From Globodera rostochiensis (Eukaryota > Nematoda > Chromadorea > Rhabditida > Heteroderidae), in contig JAEVLN010000017.1 in assembly GCA_018350325.1 (NCBI GenBank), positions 186,001 through 250,000 on the forward strand: a stretch of 64,000 bases of DNA, in the 5' to 3' direction. A program made the translations under genes and the position numbers. How positions within the stretch are numbered: the first letter of the stretch is position 1; the number at the start of each line of letters is the position of its first letter. Positions 11,035-22,600 of this stretch are shown here, piece by piece. The notes under the pieces were generated by a model that worked only from the letters and a program-made list of their open reading frames with translations, was not told the DNA's origin and did not search any database.

Positions 11035-11799
11035 GTAAAATATCAACTCGTTCCCCACCAACTCGTACCCCATCAACTCGTTCCCCACCATCAACTCGTT
11101 CCCTTTTCATCAACTCGTTCCCTTTTCATCAACTCGTTCTTTTTATCAACTCGTTCCCTTGTTTTTTAGATGGTTCTCTATAAAAATGACAAAATACTTC
11201 AAAACATCTTACAAAACTCGTTCGTAAAACACGATCCGAGCTTCATTCATGCGTATGTCGCACATCGGACCCGAATTCGAAAAATTTTTCGAAAATTTTT
11301 TTTTTTTTTCAAAATTTTTTGTTTTGTTTTAAGTCGTTTAAAAGAATGCATGTAAGGACGAACGGGAAGCGAACAGATATTCATTTGAACGATTTTGTTA
11401 CAGAAAATTGATTTTGAAAAAAAAAATGTTTTCGAAAATTTTTCGAAACCGGGCCCAAGGTTTTGAACCCAATCAAAATAGTAACCCTGGAGCCCAAAAA
11501 GCCCTAGCAATAACTTTTAACGAGTTTGTAAAAAATTTTCCGAAAAATTTTTTTGTTTGAAAAAAGTTTTTTTTCCGACCAAATGTTCGAATTTGGGTCC
11601 GGGGTTCGACGTACGCAAAAAAGGAACCCGAATCCGTGTTTTTCGCACGCGTTTTGTACGATTTTTGAGGTTTTTTGTCATTTTTATAGAGGGGAACGAG
11701 TTGATGAAAAGGGAACGAGTTGATAAAAAGGGAACGAGTTGATGGTGGGGAACGAGTTGATGGGGTACGAGTTGGTGGGGAACGAGTCGATCCCCGTTC
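11035..11799. mobile_element. MITE, TCAACTCGTTCCC-array termini, TSD CCTGGCTACG
   Basis: The 10-bp direct repeat CCTGGCTACG lies at 11025-11034 and 11800-11809. The left arm is an array of TCAACTCGTTCCC variants (11050-11160). The right arm is the same array inverted (GGGAACGAGTTGA, about 11692-11790). The interior is AT-rich with no coding capacity. The architecture is like that of the 9982 element, but the sequence family differs. Confidence 0.75.
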
Positions 11800-11809
11800 C
11801 CTGGCTACG

Positions 11810-12596
11810 CCTCTGGGGTACACGTCCTCTTCCCCCCCCCCCCCCCTCTCCTCTTTTCCTTCCCCCCCCCCCTCCCCTCCTTTCCTCTTCCTTCCTCCCC
11901 TCCCTTCCTTTTCTTCTCTTCCTCCCTTCCTCTCTGGCAAGTATAGTGTTTGAAAATGGACCCTCGTGCTTAAAAATTAAAAATGTACTTATTTTCAAGA
12001 ATGTACTTGAAAAATGAGAATTTGGCGTGAGTGTTGAAAATTTAGGGCTTTTAATGGAAATATTCGTGTTTGGCATTGTGTATATTCATAATTTTCAATA
12101 GAAAATAGTCATTTTTATCAAAAAATGGTCATTTTATTAAATCACGTTTCTACATATTTTCCATTATGTCTTCAGTAAAGAGTAAACTCATTCAACCCCG
12201 AATGGGAAAAACATTACAATTTTGTCAAACAAGTAGAAGGGGAAATGGCCAATTTACTAGGTATATTTTCCATCAATTTTCTTAACAAATATTGTTAAAA
12301 TTTCCAAAAAAATTTTTCACGGGCCGTACTCTCATAAAATTGGTTGCAAATTGAGTCTCGGCGGCGCCTATCGGCACCGCCGACTCTCCCCCCCCCCCCA
12401 CCCCCACCTTTTCCCAAAAATTTTTGAAAAATCACGCGCAAAAAATAGATATAAAGAGCACCGATTGTTGAGCGGAAGCAACAAATTGTTGGAAAAAATT
12501 CATTCGGGTGAGAAATACAAGCCATTTAAACAAGAATAAAGCATTTTTGTTTTGATTTTATTCTCCATTCGCTTTTTTAATTTACAAATTAGCAAA
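11810..12596. other. Non-coding, homopolymer- and repeat-rich stretch
   Basis: Contains long C/T-rich runs (11833-11935) and, at 12355-12385, one copy of a dispersed near-palindrome (GGCGGCGCCTATCGGCACC) also seen near 22500 and 33350. I see no gene. Confidence 0.4.
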
Positions 12597-14337
12597 ATGT
12601 CATTGCCTCTCCGCCTCTTTCTCCTCAAAATATGCCAACAAAATCGACAGCGACAGCATCACAAATTAATTTCGCTGATCACCGCCGCCGGTCAAAGGGA
12701 ATCGTCGCCGCCGTTGCATTTTCGACGCTTTTTCGCCTCAAACATTCCTCCCGACAACGAGTTCGGGATGACGGAAGGCTCCTCCTCTGCTAAGCAGAAG
12801 CATGTCAATCCCAAACACACCGAGCAGGTTTGTCAAGAAATGGACCTTTTTTCAAAAGTCTTCTCGCCCTCTCTTTCCACAAATATGTTAGAAAAATCAA
12901 GGGTAATACTGCAGTTTGTCCCCCCCCCTTTTTTGGAAAAAACACAATTTTTTTTAAATTCATATAAAACATGTTTCCGTTGGGGTTTCGGGGTCGCTGA
13001 TCACGATACTAACATTTATTTTACCCAATTTCGAACCTTGGACCCGAATTCAAACAATTTTTTAAAATTCGAAATTTTCCAAAATTCAATTTTAATCATT
13101 CAAAAGACATAAAATTACAACGAAAAGTAAATAATGATCGTATTCATGTTTTTGAATGATTTTGAGGCTAAAATTGATTTTTGGAAAATCTTTAATTTTC
13201 GAAAAATTGTTCGAATTCGGGTCCGGGGTTCTAAATTGGGTAAAATAAATGTTAGAATCGTGATCAGCGACCCCGAAAACCCACCGGAAACATGTTTTAT
13301 ATGACTAAAAAATTTTGTTTTTTTTCAAAAAAGAGGGGGGGGGGGGAACAAACTGCAGTATTACCCACTAGAGTATTACCGTCGATTGATATATATTTGT
13401 CATGGAAATCGGAGACTTCAGTATTTGACTTTTTCCAAAATTTTCAACCCAAAATTTGCAATTAAAAAAAGGCCGGGAGTTCCTTTTAAATGTCATGTTA
13501 AGGAGCAAGGGCCTCTTATGCCGACTTCGCAAGTTCTGCAAATGTCAGAGAAGCTCATCCAATTGGCGTTGACGGCGACCAATTTAGTGAGATGGGATTT
13601 TTTGTAACCATTTGCTTTGCATCGTTCCCCGAAACCTTTCTGATGTATTAAAACCGAATATTTGTAATTTTTGCTTATCCAAAGACCCATTTCCTCTGTT
13701 TATGGTGTGCTTCTTTTTTTTGCGCACGGTGATTCAATATTTAAAGGCGAATGAATTGATACAACGGAATTGCACATCTGATCAAATGCAAATGCAGCGA
13801 CCACCGAAAATGGACGAAACTTTGGTTCGTTCGCATCAAATGCAGCGATCTCCAAAAACGGACGAAACTTTGGTTCGTTCGCATCAAATGCAGCGATCTC
13901 CAAAAACGGACGAAAATTTGGTTCGTTCGCATCAAATGCAGCGACCACCGAAAACGGACGAAAATTTGGTTCGTTCGCATCAAATGCAGCGACCTCCGAA
14001 AATGGACGAAACTTTGGTTCGTTCGCATCAAATGCAGCGATCTCCAAAAACGGACGAAACTTTGGTTCGTTCGCATCAAATGCAGCGATCTCCAAAAACG
14101 GACGAAACTTTGGTTCGTTCGCATCAAATGCAGCGATCTCCAAAAACGGACGAAAATTTGGTTCGTTCGCATCAAATGCAGCGACCTCAAAAAACGGACG
14201 AAAATTTGGTTCGTAAATGCTTCCACCGGTTTGGAAATAAAATCAATTTGTTTGAAGAGGTCGATGAAAGCGCGAGAGTTAAAAGAGGTTGGAAACGAAG
14301 TCGGGGAAAATGCTGTGGATGCGACGGAACATCATGA
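12597..14337 (+). CDS. Uncharacterised protein with a 16-residue tandem repeat (tentative model)
   Basis: Tentative three-exon model. Exon 1 (12597 to about 12826) starts MSLPLRLFLLKICQQNRQRQ, basic and hydroxyl-rich like a mitochondrial targeting sequence, and ends at a GT donor. A foldback element occupies the following intron. Exon 2 (near 13471-13588) gives PGVPFKCHVKEQGPLMPTSQ and ends LALTATNL at a GT donor. Exon 3 (from about 13747) continues ANELIQRNC and then about nine copies of HQMQRSPKTDETLVRS. It ends in a basic, Cys-containing tail (KRSRGKCCGCDGTS). Phases agree at both junctions. I recognise no domain. The repeat may be an intragenic minisatellite; the reverse strand is also open through it, so coding status rests on the flanking exons. 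Confidence 0.4.
12902..13371. mobile_element. Long foldback (inverted-repeat) element
   Basis: The left end GGGTAATACTGCAGTTTGT is mirrored by ACAAACTGCAGTATTACCC at the right end. Nearly the whole 470 bp is an imperfect palindrome with a loop of about 45 bp near 13107-13150. It carries the dispersed GGGTCCGGGGTTC motif. It lies in a predicted intron. I found no clear target-site duplication. Confidence 0.7.
13798..14212 (+). repeat. 48-bp tandem repeat (about nine units)
   Basis: The unit CATCAAATGCAGCGATCTCC plus a further 28 bp repeats with few substitutions (CCACCG/TCTCCA; ACGG/ATGG). Length 48 is a multiple of three and keeps one frame open on each strand. Confidence 0.85.
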
Positions 14338-14772
14338 TGTAGCATCCCACCGATCACTAATGGGGGTTTGGCAATGTGCCAAGTGAGTAAGAAATAGTCT
14401 ATACATTTATAATATGGTAATTGCAAAGGGCGCCTCCTTCCCTCTAGGGATTTGGCGCGGTATAGTTTGGCATTTTTGTTTAAAAAATTGCGTAAAAATT
14501 CGATTGCCGATTTTCAAATTTTACAAAATGCGAGTGTTTTTTTTTGGAGAATTCTGCTTACTTCGATAGGTGCTGCCGGGAAAAAATAATTTAAAGAGCT
14601 TTGTAAAGAAATGACTGCAAAACAAAAGGGTCCCCCCTGTGGAATTCCCCCCCTCCCCCCTCCTGTCGAGTCTAGGTGAATTGCTCTCCGACGATTTTCG
14701 GAAAATTCACTGACAAAATTAAATGAGAAAATAAAACAAAATACACAATTTAATTACAGTTGTAAACGTGAC

Positions 14773-15417
14773 AATGGAAAGCTTAACGATGTTTGTTTCA
14801 AATGCGGTGCGCAAAAATCTGTCGGAATGCCAAGTAAATAATGCTTTATTGGAAGGAGTGACTTTTTATTGTTTTTTCTGGAATTTACTTTAGAAATGGC
14901 GAAACGGAGAAATGCAACGAAGAAAATTGGTGGCGCTGCCAATGAGACGGAATGGGCGACAGAGTTGTCATATGAAGAGGTTGGCCAACATTTGATGAAA
15001 AGACGAATTGCAAAAGTGTCGCTTGATGAAACGGCGGGCAAAAATTGGATGCGAGACAATTTTTTCGACACGGAATTGGCTAAATCTGACGAAGCCGTCG
15101 TAACTGAAGCCCAAAAAACAGTCACTGCAGTGGAGGAGGAGCAGCCAATTTCAGCGAAAAATGAGTCTGACGACGATAAATCTAACGAAACTGTCGTAAC
15201 TGAAGCCCAAAAAACAGTCACTGCAGTGGAGGAGAAGCAGCCAATTTCAGCGAAAAATGAGTCTGACGACGATAAATCTAACGAAACTGTCGTAACTGAA
15301 GCCCAAAAAACAGTCACCGCAGTGGAGGAGGAGGAGGAGGAGCCAATTTCGGCGAAAAATGAGTCCGACGACAAATTGGGTGCAGTGTTTTTGGCGGGAT
15401 CGACGGAGGAAAAATAA
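14773..15417 (+). CDS. Acidic repeat protein, uncharacterised (5' end uncertain)
   Basis: Two exons are visible: about 14761-14835 and 14894-15417, joined across a 58-bp GT-AG intron. The second exon encodes a basic start (MAKRRNATKKIGG), a helical segment (EWATELSYEEVGQHLMKRR), then three copies of an acidic 32-residue unit containing TVVTEAQKTVTAVEE and PISAKNESDDD. The first exon can be read as a CFKCGAQK-containing segment in the phase that fits. I recognise no family. It may be part of the same gene as the 48-bp repeat protein upstream. Bases 14340-14750 hold no other feature I can name. Confidence 0.45.
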
Positions 15418-15722
15418 GCGAATTAGGCCAAATAATTGTTGGTATCATCTTCACAATGTGCACAATTCAATTTGCTCAAATCGGCGTTTTGAGATGAGTC
15501 CGTTTTAATTTGTTTGATTGTTTCGTTTTAATTTGTTTGATTGTTTGTTTTGTTTTTTGACAATGGCACTTATTTTGATTAAATTTGAACTGCTTTTACG
15601 TGCGACGAAATTATATAATTGATGGAGCTATACACGGAATCAAATGTTCATAGCTTGAGGAAATTTTACCCCACAAACAATAAATCGTCCCATCCCAACG
15701 GCGAGAATGTTTTCTTTCATTA

Positions 15723-16340
15723 TCACGTAAATGCACTCTTTACAAAGTTTGGGCTCGAGTTCTTCCCCACGGCTACATCGAGAAGATTATTTTCGCTGTC
15801 CGGAGCATCGGCCTCCCGGGTGTTATTGCTGTTGGCCGAAGGTACACTTCCAGCCTGCTAAATTCAAAGAAATTCCCATTTTCAACGCTTTTTTTACTTC
15901 TTTCTGGTTCTGCATTAGGGAGAAGATTTGTTGTTGCAAGTTTTGCAATTGTTGTTGGCATAACTGAAGCGATTGCTGCTGCTGTTGCTGTACAAAATAA
16001 ACGGGGCTGGTACGTGGTGTCAACAAAAAAATTTCTTTGTGCTATGGCACTTTTTCGAAAGATTTCTTAAGATAAATTGCTAATAAATCGTTTTTTTCAA
16101 AAGAACAATTTACACCAGTGCCGATTTTTTCGTTTTAAAAATTTTTTTCTCGGGCAAAAATGCCCTCGTGAAAATCGGGCGTTTTTTTGGACCAAAAACA
16201 TATTTTGATAAATTGGCACTTTTTGGTGTTTTTACCTGAAGATACAGTTGATTGTTGTTGTATTGGTAGCCTTAAAACCAAAAGCAAAAATAAGTTTGTG
16301 AAGGTATTACTTAACCATATTGCCCATTCACATTCGCCAC
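15723..16340 (-). CDS. Gln-rich coiled-coil protein, C-terminal exons
   Basis: Minus-strand exons give NVNGQYGYQYNNNQLYLQ (near 16316-16240), then SPVYFVQQQQQQSLQLCQQQ with LQNLQQQIFSLMQNQKE, a Gln-rich coiled coil. A 44-bp intron follows, then an acidic end (DAPDSENNLLDVAVGKNSS) and the stop at 15723. Phases match at the 44-bp intron. The 5' part is not resolved; open sequence up to about 16530 on the same strand may hold more exons. No domain recognised; composition suggests a regulatory or scaffold protein, which is only inference. Confidence 0.45.
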
Positions 16341-17322
16341 TATGAGAACAAGCAGAAAAGTGAGGGTTGGTTTTGTGAGATGATTGGACATTTTTGGATC
16401 GGTGAAATGTTCGGAATGGGGGGAAAAAAGAAAACTGCGGAGGTATTTCTATCGAGAAAGCACTTTGTTTGCGTGTGTTTGCTTTTACATTATTCGGCAC
16501 CACCAAATTTTCGTCAAATTTAACGGCCAATCTTCCGGTGAATTAATTTGTATTTGGGGGGGGGGGGATCTTTTATATTCCCATAAATTCTTGGAATCCT
16601 TTCAATCGAAATGTGATGACGCAAATTAATGTTAACTTCAGCTCCTCGAGATCTTTCGATTGGCTTTAAGACTTTCTAAATCGGTTAAGTTTGAAGCAAG
16701 TTATGCTCAATGGATGAGTTGGGTATGGATGAGTTGAGTTTACCCCCTCGAGCAGCCCTAATCCCCTGTCTATTGAATGGAGCGAAACTGTGAGCAATAA
16801 CCAGGGTGACCAGATTCCCCAATTTGTCAGTTTCCCGATTTTTGGATGTTTTCCTGATTTTCTATTGCTGCCTGATTTTTGGGATTTTCCTGATTTTTTC
16901 TGTTTTTTTTTTAATTTGGAAATTTCCAATGAAAATGCTCTCCCATTTTTATACTATGTTATGAGTAGGGGTGGGATTTTCAAGTTTTACCTAAATTGTA
17001 AATTTTTTGTATATAGTAAAAACATCTGGTATCTAAACCTTAACAACCTTAGTACTCACGAAAAGCCTACCAAAATTTGAGTTGAATGAGGCTTTAAAAA
17101 TTAATTTGGCATCCGACGGAATGTTTCTCCACTTTCATTCGTTTCATTGTGTGTCTGCTGACAGTCACTCTTCGAAAGATTCAAAATGACCCCCCCCCCC
17201 CCCCCCCCCTAACCGGTCCCACACAACCGAACCAGCGGAGCAGGGAAGCGAATGGATGATTTGTGAGTTCTTCTGCCCCCACCCCCACCACTCCCACCCC
17301 CCCCCCCCACTTTTTGTCAAAA

Positions 17323-18312
17323 ATGTCTTCTTCCAATGCGTCTGCAAAGAATACGCATTATGGAAGGCATTCTGCGGATACCAAAAAACCGATGCTTGAA
17401 CGGATGGTGGACGGCGAACTTTACCTCTGCAATAATCCTTCGGTGTATGTCAGTAACCAATCCAACGTTATTATTCTTTTGGACTTGTTCGTTTTTTCGC
17501 TTCGATCTTCTATAACAAGTCCCACTTTTTGTCAATCGGTAATTTGAATCACACAAAATAGGCCGAGATTGAAAGGGCCGAGAACTGGCTGTCCCGTTTC
17601 AACTCTTCGCTCTCATTGTCCGTGGCGGAGCGCAACGAAATCCTCAGGGAACGGATTGGGCAGCTCGGCGAAGGGAGTGCCATCCGACCACCGTTTTTCT
17701 GCGACTACGGTAGAAAGGGGGGAAAGAATTTGTTGGTTGGCATGTACTGTACTCTGTTTCCTTCAACCGCCGGGTTAAACAACAGGCTCTAACATCTTTT
17801 TGGGGGAGCGCGTAATGTTGAACTACGGCTGTTGCGTGTTGGACGGATGTCGGGTGGACATTGGAGACAAAACGCTGATTGGACCTGCGGTCAAAATCTA
17901 CACGGCTGACCATCCACGGGACAGCGCACTACGAGACCAGGGCTGGGAATTCGCAAAGCCAATTCGCATTGGACGCAATGTTTGGATTGGGGGCGGCGCG
18001 GCGATATTGCCCGGGGTGACGGTGGGCGACGACGCCATTATTGGGTAAGGGCGACGTTTAATTGATAATGCGTCGCTTTCCATTTTTTGGGATGTTTGAT
18101 TGTTCAGAGCCTGTGCTGTGGTCACCCGGGATGTGCCGGAGGGTGTCACCGTCGTGGGGAATCCGGCACGCCCAATTGGACAAAAACGGGATGTGCCGAA
18201 GGGTGTCACCGTCGTGGGGAATCCGGCACGCCCAATTGGACAAAAACGGGATGTGCCGGAGGGTGTCACCGTCGTGGGGAATCCGGCACGCCCAATTGGA
18301 CAAAAAGATTGA
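17323..18312 (+). CDS. nodL-like: NodL/LacA/maltose O-acetyltransferase-like enzyme (bacterial type)
   Basis: Acetyl-CoA-dependent acetyltransferase of the left-handed beta-helix (hexapeptide) class. Four exons: 17323-17442, 17562-17709, 17786-18044, 18108-18312, all in phase. The N-terminus has KPMLERMVDGELYLCNNPS and AEIERAENWLSRFNSS, matching the maltose acetyltransferase cap domain. PPFFCDYG, NYGCCVLDGCRVDIGDKTLI, AVKIYTADHPRD (catalytic His in the ADHP motif), WIGGGAAILPGVTVGDDAII and AVVTRDVPEG follow. NodL-like genes are known lateral acquisitions in tylenchid nematodes. Here the gene has spliceosomal introns, which argues against bacterial contamination. Odd: the last 20-codon block (DVPEGVTVVGNPARPIGQK) is present three times. 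Substrate is not determinable from sequence. Confidence 0.9.
18128..18307 (+). repeat. 60-bp exact-length tandem triplication in the acetyltransferase C-terminus
   Basis: Three consecutive 60-bp units, each encoding RDVPEGVTVVGNPARPIGQK or a one-residue variant (E to K in the middle copy). They are nearly identical at the nucleotide level, so the event is recent or homogenised. Confidence 0.92.
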
Positions 18313-18556
18313 AGCCGGCCATCATCAGCCACATTCACCTTCCTAACATTAAGTGCCGGCAATAATTAAAATTCCATATCTGCCGAATTCTAATGCGCAT
18401 TACCATAATTTATACAAACTTTCTTTCCCATTAAAAATACAAGCAAAAACAAAGAAAAGAATAATAAATAGTTAGTACATTGCATTAATTGTGAATATAA
18501 ATTGAAACTAAAAAAGTGTGAAAAAATTATCCGAAAATCCCCCGCGGCTCCTTCAA

Positions 18557-19187
18557 TCAATTTGCTATTATTTGTGACACCAGCCAATATCCGCGAGTTT
18601 GTTGCACAACTTTGTCAAGCTTATTCGCATATTTGATTCGCACTTTGCATACAGAACCCCGAAAATGTGTGGCCAGCCGAGTCCAAATTAAATCTGTGGC
18701 CACCAATTTGCGAATAAATGGGGTTTTTGGGTCTGATGGTTTGTGTCTGGTGGTGGACAGTTCGGCCTCCGGATTTACGCCAAAATCGTCGGGGACATTA
18801 ATGCCGCAGTCGATATACTGAAACCACCCAAATAGACGACAAGTTCGTGTAGCTCAATTGGATTGATTGAATCCGCACAAAATAATACGATCAATGAACC
18901 CACCAAATGCATTTCCGCTGTATGAGTTTGCATCCAAGACGCCAAACCGTGGCAATTCTCTTCACTAATGAATTCTCGATCAAAATCTCTGAAAGTTAAT
19001 AATGGTGGCGTAGCGAGAAATAACTTTTTGCCGACTCTATCGCAAATTTGAGCCAATGTCCGATCGGAAGACGTTGCGAACTGATCAGAAACCGCTCACG
19101 CGGTAAACTATGACCGGTACAGAAAGGCCAAACTTTGTATGCGTATTTGTCGTCGAGTTCAGCAGCAATGACTATAACACCGGCCAT
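18557..19187 (-). CDS. Uncharacterised protein of about 155 residues
   Basis: Four exons on the minus strand fit in phase. The first starts MAGVIVIAAELDDKYAYK (an upstream in-frame Met at 19259 is possible). Then come FATSSDRTLAQICDRVGKK, DFDREFISEENCHGLASWMQ and the last exon YIDCGINVPDDFGVNPEAEL, ending GYWLVSQIIAN. Introns are about 45-85 bp and end in CAG. No signal peptide or known domain is evident. Bases 19260-19680 contain only low-complexity sequence. Confidence 0.5.
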
Positions 19188-19681
19188 TTGAGTGCCAACC
19201 AAAAAAAATTTTGCATTGCAATTCAAAAGCGGCGGAAGTGAACTGAAAAACTTGCTCATAAGTGATCTTTCATTTATGTTAATTAAGAATGAACCTTTTG
19301 TTGTTAAAAAATTTGGGTATAATATAGGGGGGGAGGGGGCGGGTCGATTGGCCTTAATATGAATCATCATCATACATGAAATAGCCAGGGGGTGGAGGGT
19401 CAGAGCTTCCAACGTATTATGTCATCCAGGGACGTAGCCAGAAAAAAAAATTCGGAGGGGGAATGGTTGCCGTCTGAGCTATTCACAAAAATGGCTTTAA
19501 GTTTTAACTCTATGAATTTATTTCGGTTTCATCCTCAACTGATTAATATTAGATTTAAATGAAACCCTAGCTAATAATATAAATTAAACTGCCGAGGAGG
19601 TTACGTACGTATTTATCCACCAGTAATAAATAATTTAATTGAGATTAAGAGCAAGCTCATAGATCACTTAACTTCATCCAC

Positions 19682-22600
19682 TCACTTCTTCATGTCAACA
19701 ATCGGTTGTTGTTTTGGCTGCTGCTTGCCCAGTCCGTTTTGCTGCTGCTGAATGCCGGCGGGTTTGGTAGTATCGGTGGACATTTTGGTGGAATTTTGTC
19801 TCATGAACACATTCGTCACGGGCACAGGGGCATTTCGTTTGATAGGTTGTGGTGTTATCGCCATCTGGGCCTTCTGAGGTTGCACAGGCTGAGCTTTGCA
19901 CTCCAAGGGTTGTGGCGTTTTCGCCCTCGGCGTCTGTTGCGGAGCGTCGCAAGTTCTGCTTTCATTTTCCGCTGTTTTCGTTGGAGTTTCCCACACAATC
20001 TCTTCAAACTTTCCATTCAATAGCTTTTCCCAAACATTCGAATTCTGCGGTTTCGCCCAATGAATTGGCAAATGGCTGAGGTCCGTCTCACGACGAATGG
20101 TTGTAATAGCGATAGACGCCGAAGACTTATGGTTTTGGTAGGCAATGCGAAACCATTCACCAGGCACAGGACTTGGCTGCCTAGGAAGAATTGGTACTCT
20201 GAACGAAACAAACAGTTAATGAGAATGCCGTGGAAAAAGATATGACCGATTTCATTAAAGAAATTTTTGTACGAATTGTCACGAACTAAACTAATTTAAA
20301 AAGCGTTTTACGCCAACAAATTACTCCCGGACACCCTCACGACGAACGATGCCGGAGGGGGAGGGAGGGGGCAGGCATGTATTGGATTTTGCCTTGGGGC
20401 CAAAAAAACCGATTTTTAGGGGGTACTCTTTTCCAAAAATGCAAAGTGCCGCACCCAAAAATAGAAAAAGCAACTTTATTTTCTTGGCAGAAGTTGACCG
20501 CGTGAAGCGTCTCGTCTGCTCGTCGTAAAACGTCCAAAGCATTTCGTCGCCTTTGTTGCGCATGAATAAAACAATTCCATTCAGTGGCTGCTGTTGTTGC
20601 TCTTCTCTCTGTACGAGTTGCTGTTGTATCGGCTGTTGCATCGGTCGGGTGTCGTTGTTACTCCCCGTGCCCAATGTCTTTCCGAGTTTGGCCATTGCAT
20701 TTGCTATTGGAACCACTGCCCGCGCCGCTTCCTTTGTGACAGAAACAGAGAAAGTGACATCACCATTCGGTTCTGGTGAATTGAGTTGCTGTTGGAGACA
20801 TTTTTGGTAACGTTTGGAAGCGACCGACATGCCAAAGCCTCCGTCCTAATGAAAAAACAATTAGATTTGAATGCCAATTGCATAGTTATGAATAAGTAGC
20901 AGTTCAAGGCGATGTAACGACCTGCACAATGCTGAATTGTTCAGGTGGTTCGGTGCTGCTCAGTCTTTCCTCCCCTCCAAGTCGGCCATTGTCCATTGGA
21001 AGGCTAACTTCTGCCAAACAATTAGCCAACGCCGGAGACCGTTCGTCTGCCATATGTTTCCGTTTATTGTCATTGCATAATTTCGGCGCCTCGCCGATCT
21101 CGAGCAGTTCAACCACCACCCAAAGCGGATGCTGTTGCTCAGGAAACAAACAGAGATTGGCCTTCACTCGGACCGATAGCTGCACGACATTTTTACATTT
21201 TGTGTTGTTCCATGCCGACGACAACTTCCCCTCCGGGTCAAGCAGCAACCCAAGCCGATCCACTCGAAAAGTGCGAGTGCCCGTCCAAGAACTCAACGTT
21301 TGCTCGTCGATAGTAAAAGAGAGTTCGAACTGAATGGGCAAAATAAGACACATACCAATGAAATTATTCACCTATATTTTACGTTTATAATATTAAGTCT
21401 TATCAAATGAACGTCATACCAGATATTGGATTAATTGGCTAGACGTATTTTCCATCAACAACTGAACGTGGAGACTTCCTGGGAAGGCCTCTTGAGGAAA
21501 GTGCTCGGAAGGTTCGTTGAAGTCGCGCAATGCCCTAGACTTCCAGGCAAGCACATTGAAAGCCATCCGAACAGGCTGAAGAAAACAGTCGACATCACTT
21601 AAAAACGTTTTGTTGACAGTGAAATTTCTTTTCAAATTGAACTGCTTTCTGCATCTAAAGCATACAAAAACTCGTCATAAAGGGTTTTTCTATAAACGGC
21701 AGCATAAAACAGCCCGATTATGGTCGTTTGTCTTGTTAAAATTAAAATCCAACATTGAGCAAAAGCCAACGATGTCGCCAAGTTCAGCTCTCCAGCAGTC
21801 ACCGCCGTCGATTCTCAATACACGGCCAAACGCGAGTTTCCCGTCACGCAAGCACAGAATTGCGCCCGTCCGAGTTCGCTCGTCCTCGGGGTCGATGTCA
21901 ATTCTAAGGAGAACGCCCCACTCTTTGGGCATAACGGAAGGCGTCGTCAGATTGGCGGTAGGGGGAAGGTCGAGACGACGGGGACACAAAACGTTGTGCA
22001 GCGGGTCAAAGTTTACCTGAAGATGAGTTGATCAGCAACTTCAATCGCTTTCGGAATGTGTTAATTGTAAGCTAAATTAAGAATTATCGAAAAAGTAAAT
22101 TGTACGCTTTGGAAGTCCTCAATAGAATCGAGTGTCCATTGCGGCGGCTTTACAGCTGTTCCAGGCCCTCTAAAGTTCCTGTAATAAAAACTTATGTTTA
22201 TTTTCAAATTTGATTAAATAAAAATACAATGTCAAAAATGCATTGCACTGCTCCCCCGGCCGAATTCCCTTAGCGTCCAACCGTTCTGCGCTCACATTGA
22301 CTTTGCCGGCCGACTCCAAACGAGGCGAAAAGAATTTGAAGCTCATTTTGTCACAAAGTGAGGCAGGTGGAGCAACCCTCCAAGTGCAGCCAAAACATTT
22401 CAAGTTGGGTATAAAGAAAATCGGAAGACTGATCTGACAAACGGCGAAAGGATTAGGTCTGCAGGCAAATCTCTTAACAAGTGGAGTCAAAATTTTTTCC
22501 GGCGCGTCTATCGGCATCGCCGACCCCCTCCTCCCAGAAATAAGGCAAAATCTCAAAATTTTGCATTTTTTAAAAATTGCTTAACAAAAATACAAGGAGA

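Noticed and set aside
13700..14226. Minus-strand repetitive frames opposite the 48-bp array
   Set aside because: Open only because the unit length is a multiple of three; no flanking exons support them.
14754..15374. Minus-strand Ser/Val-rich frame
   Set aside because: Antisense shadow of the acidic repeat exon, which has a consistent intron and codon pattern on the plus strand.
17323..18312. Bacterial contamination as source of the acetyltransferase
   Set aside because: Three short introns with proper splice sites interrupt it, and it is embedded among nematode genes.
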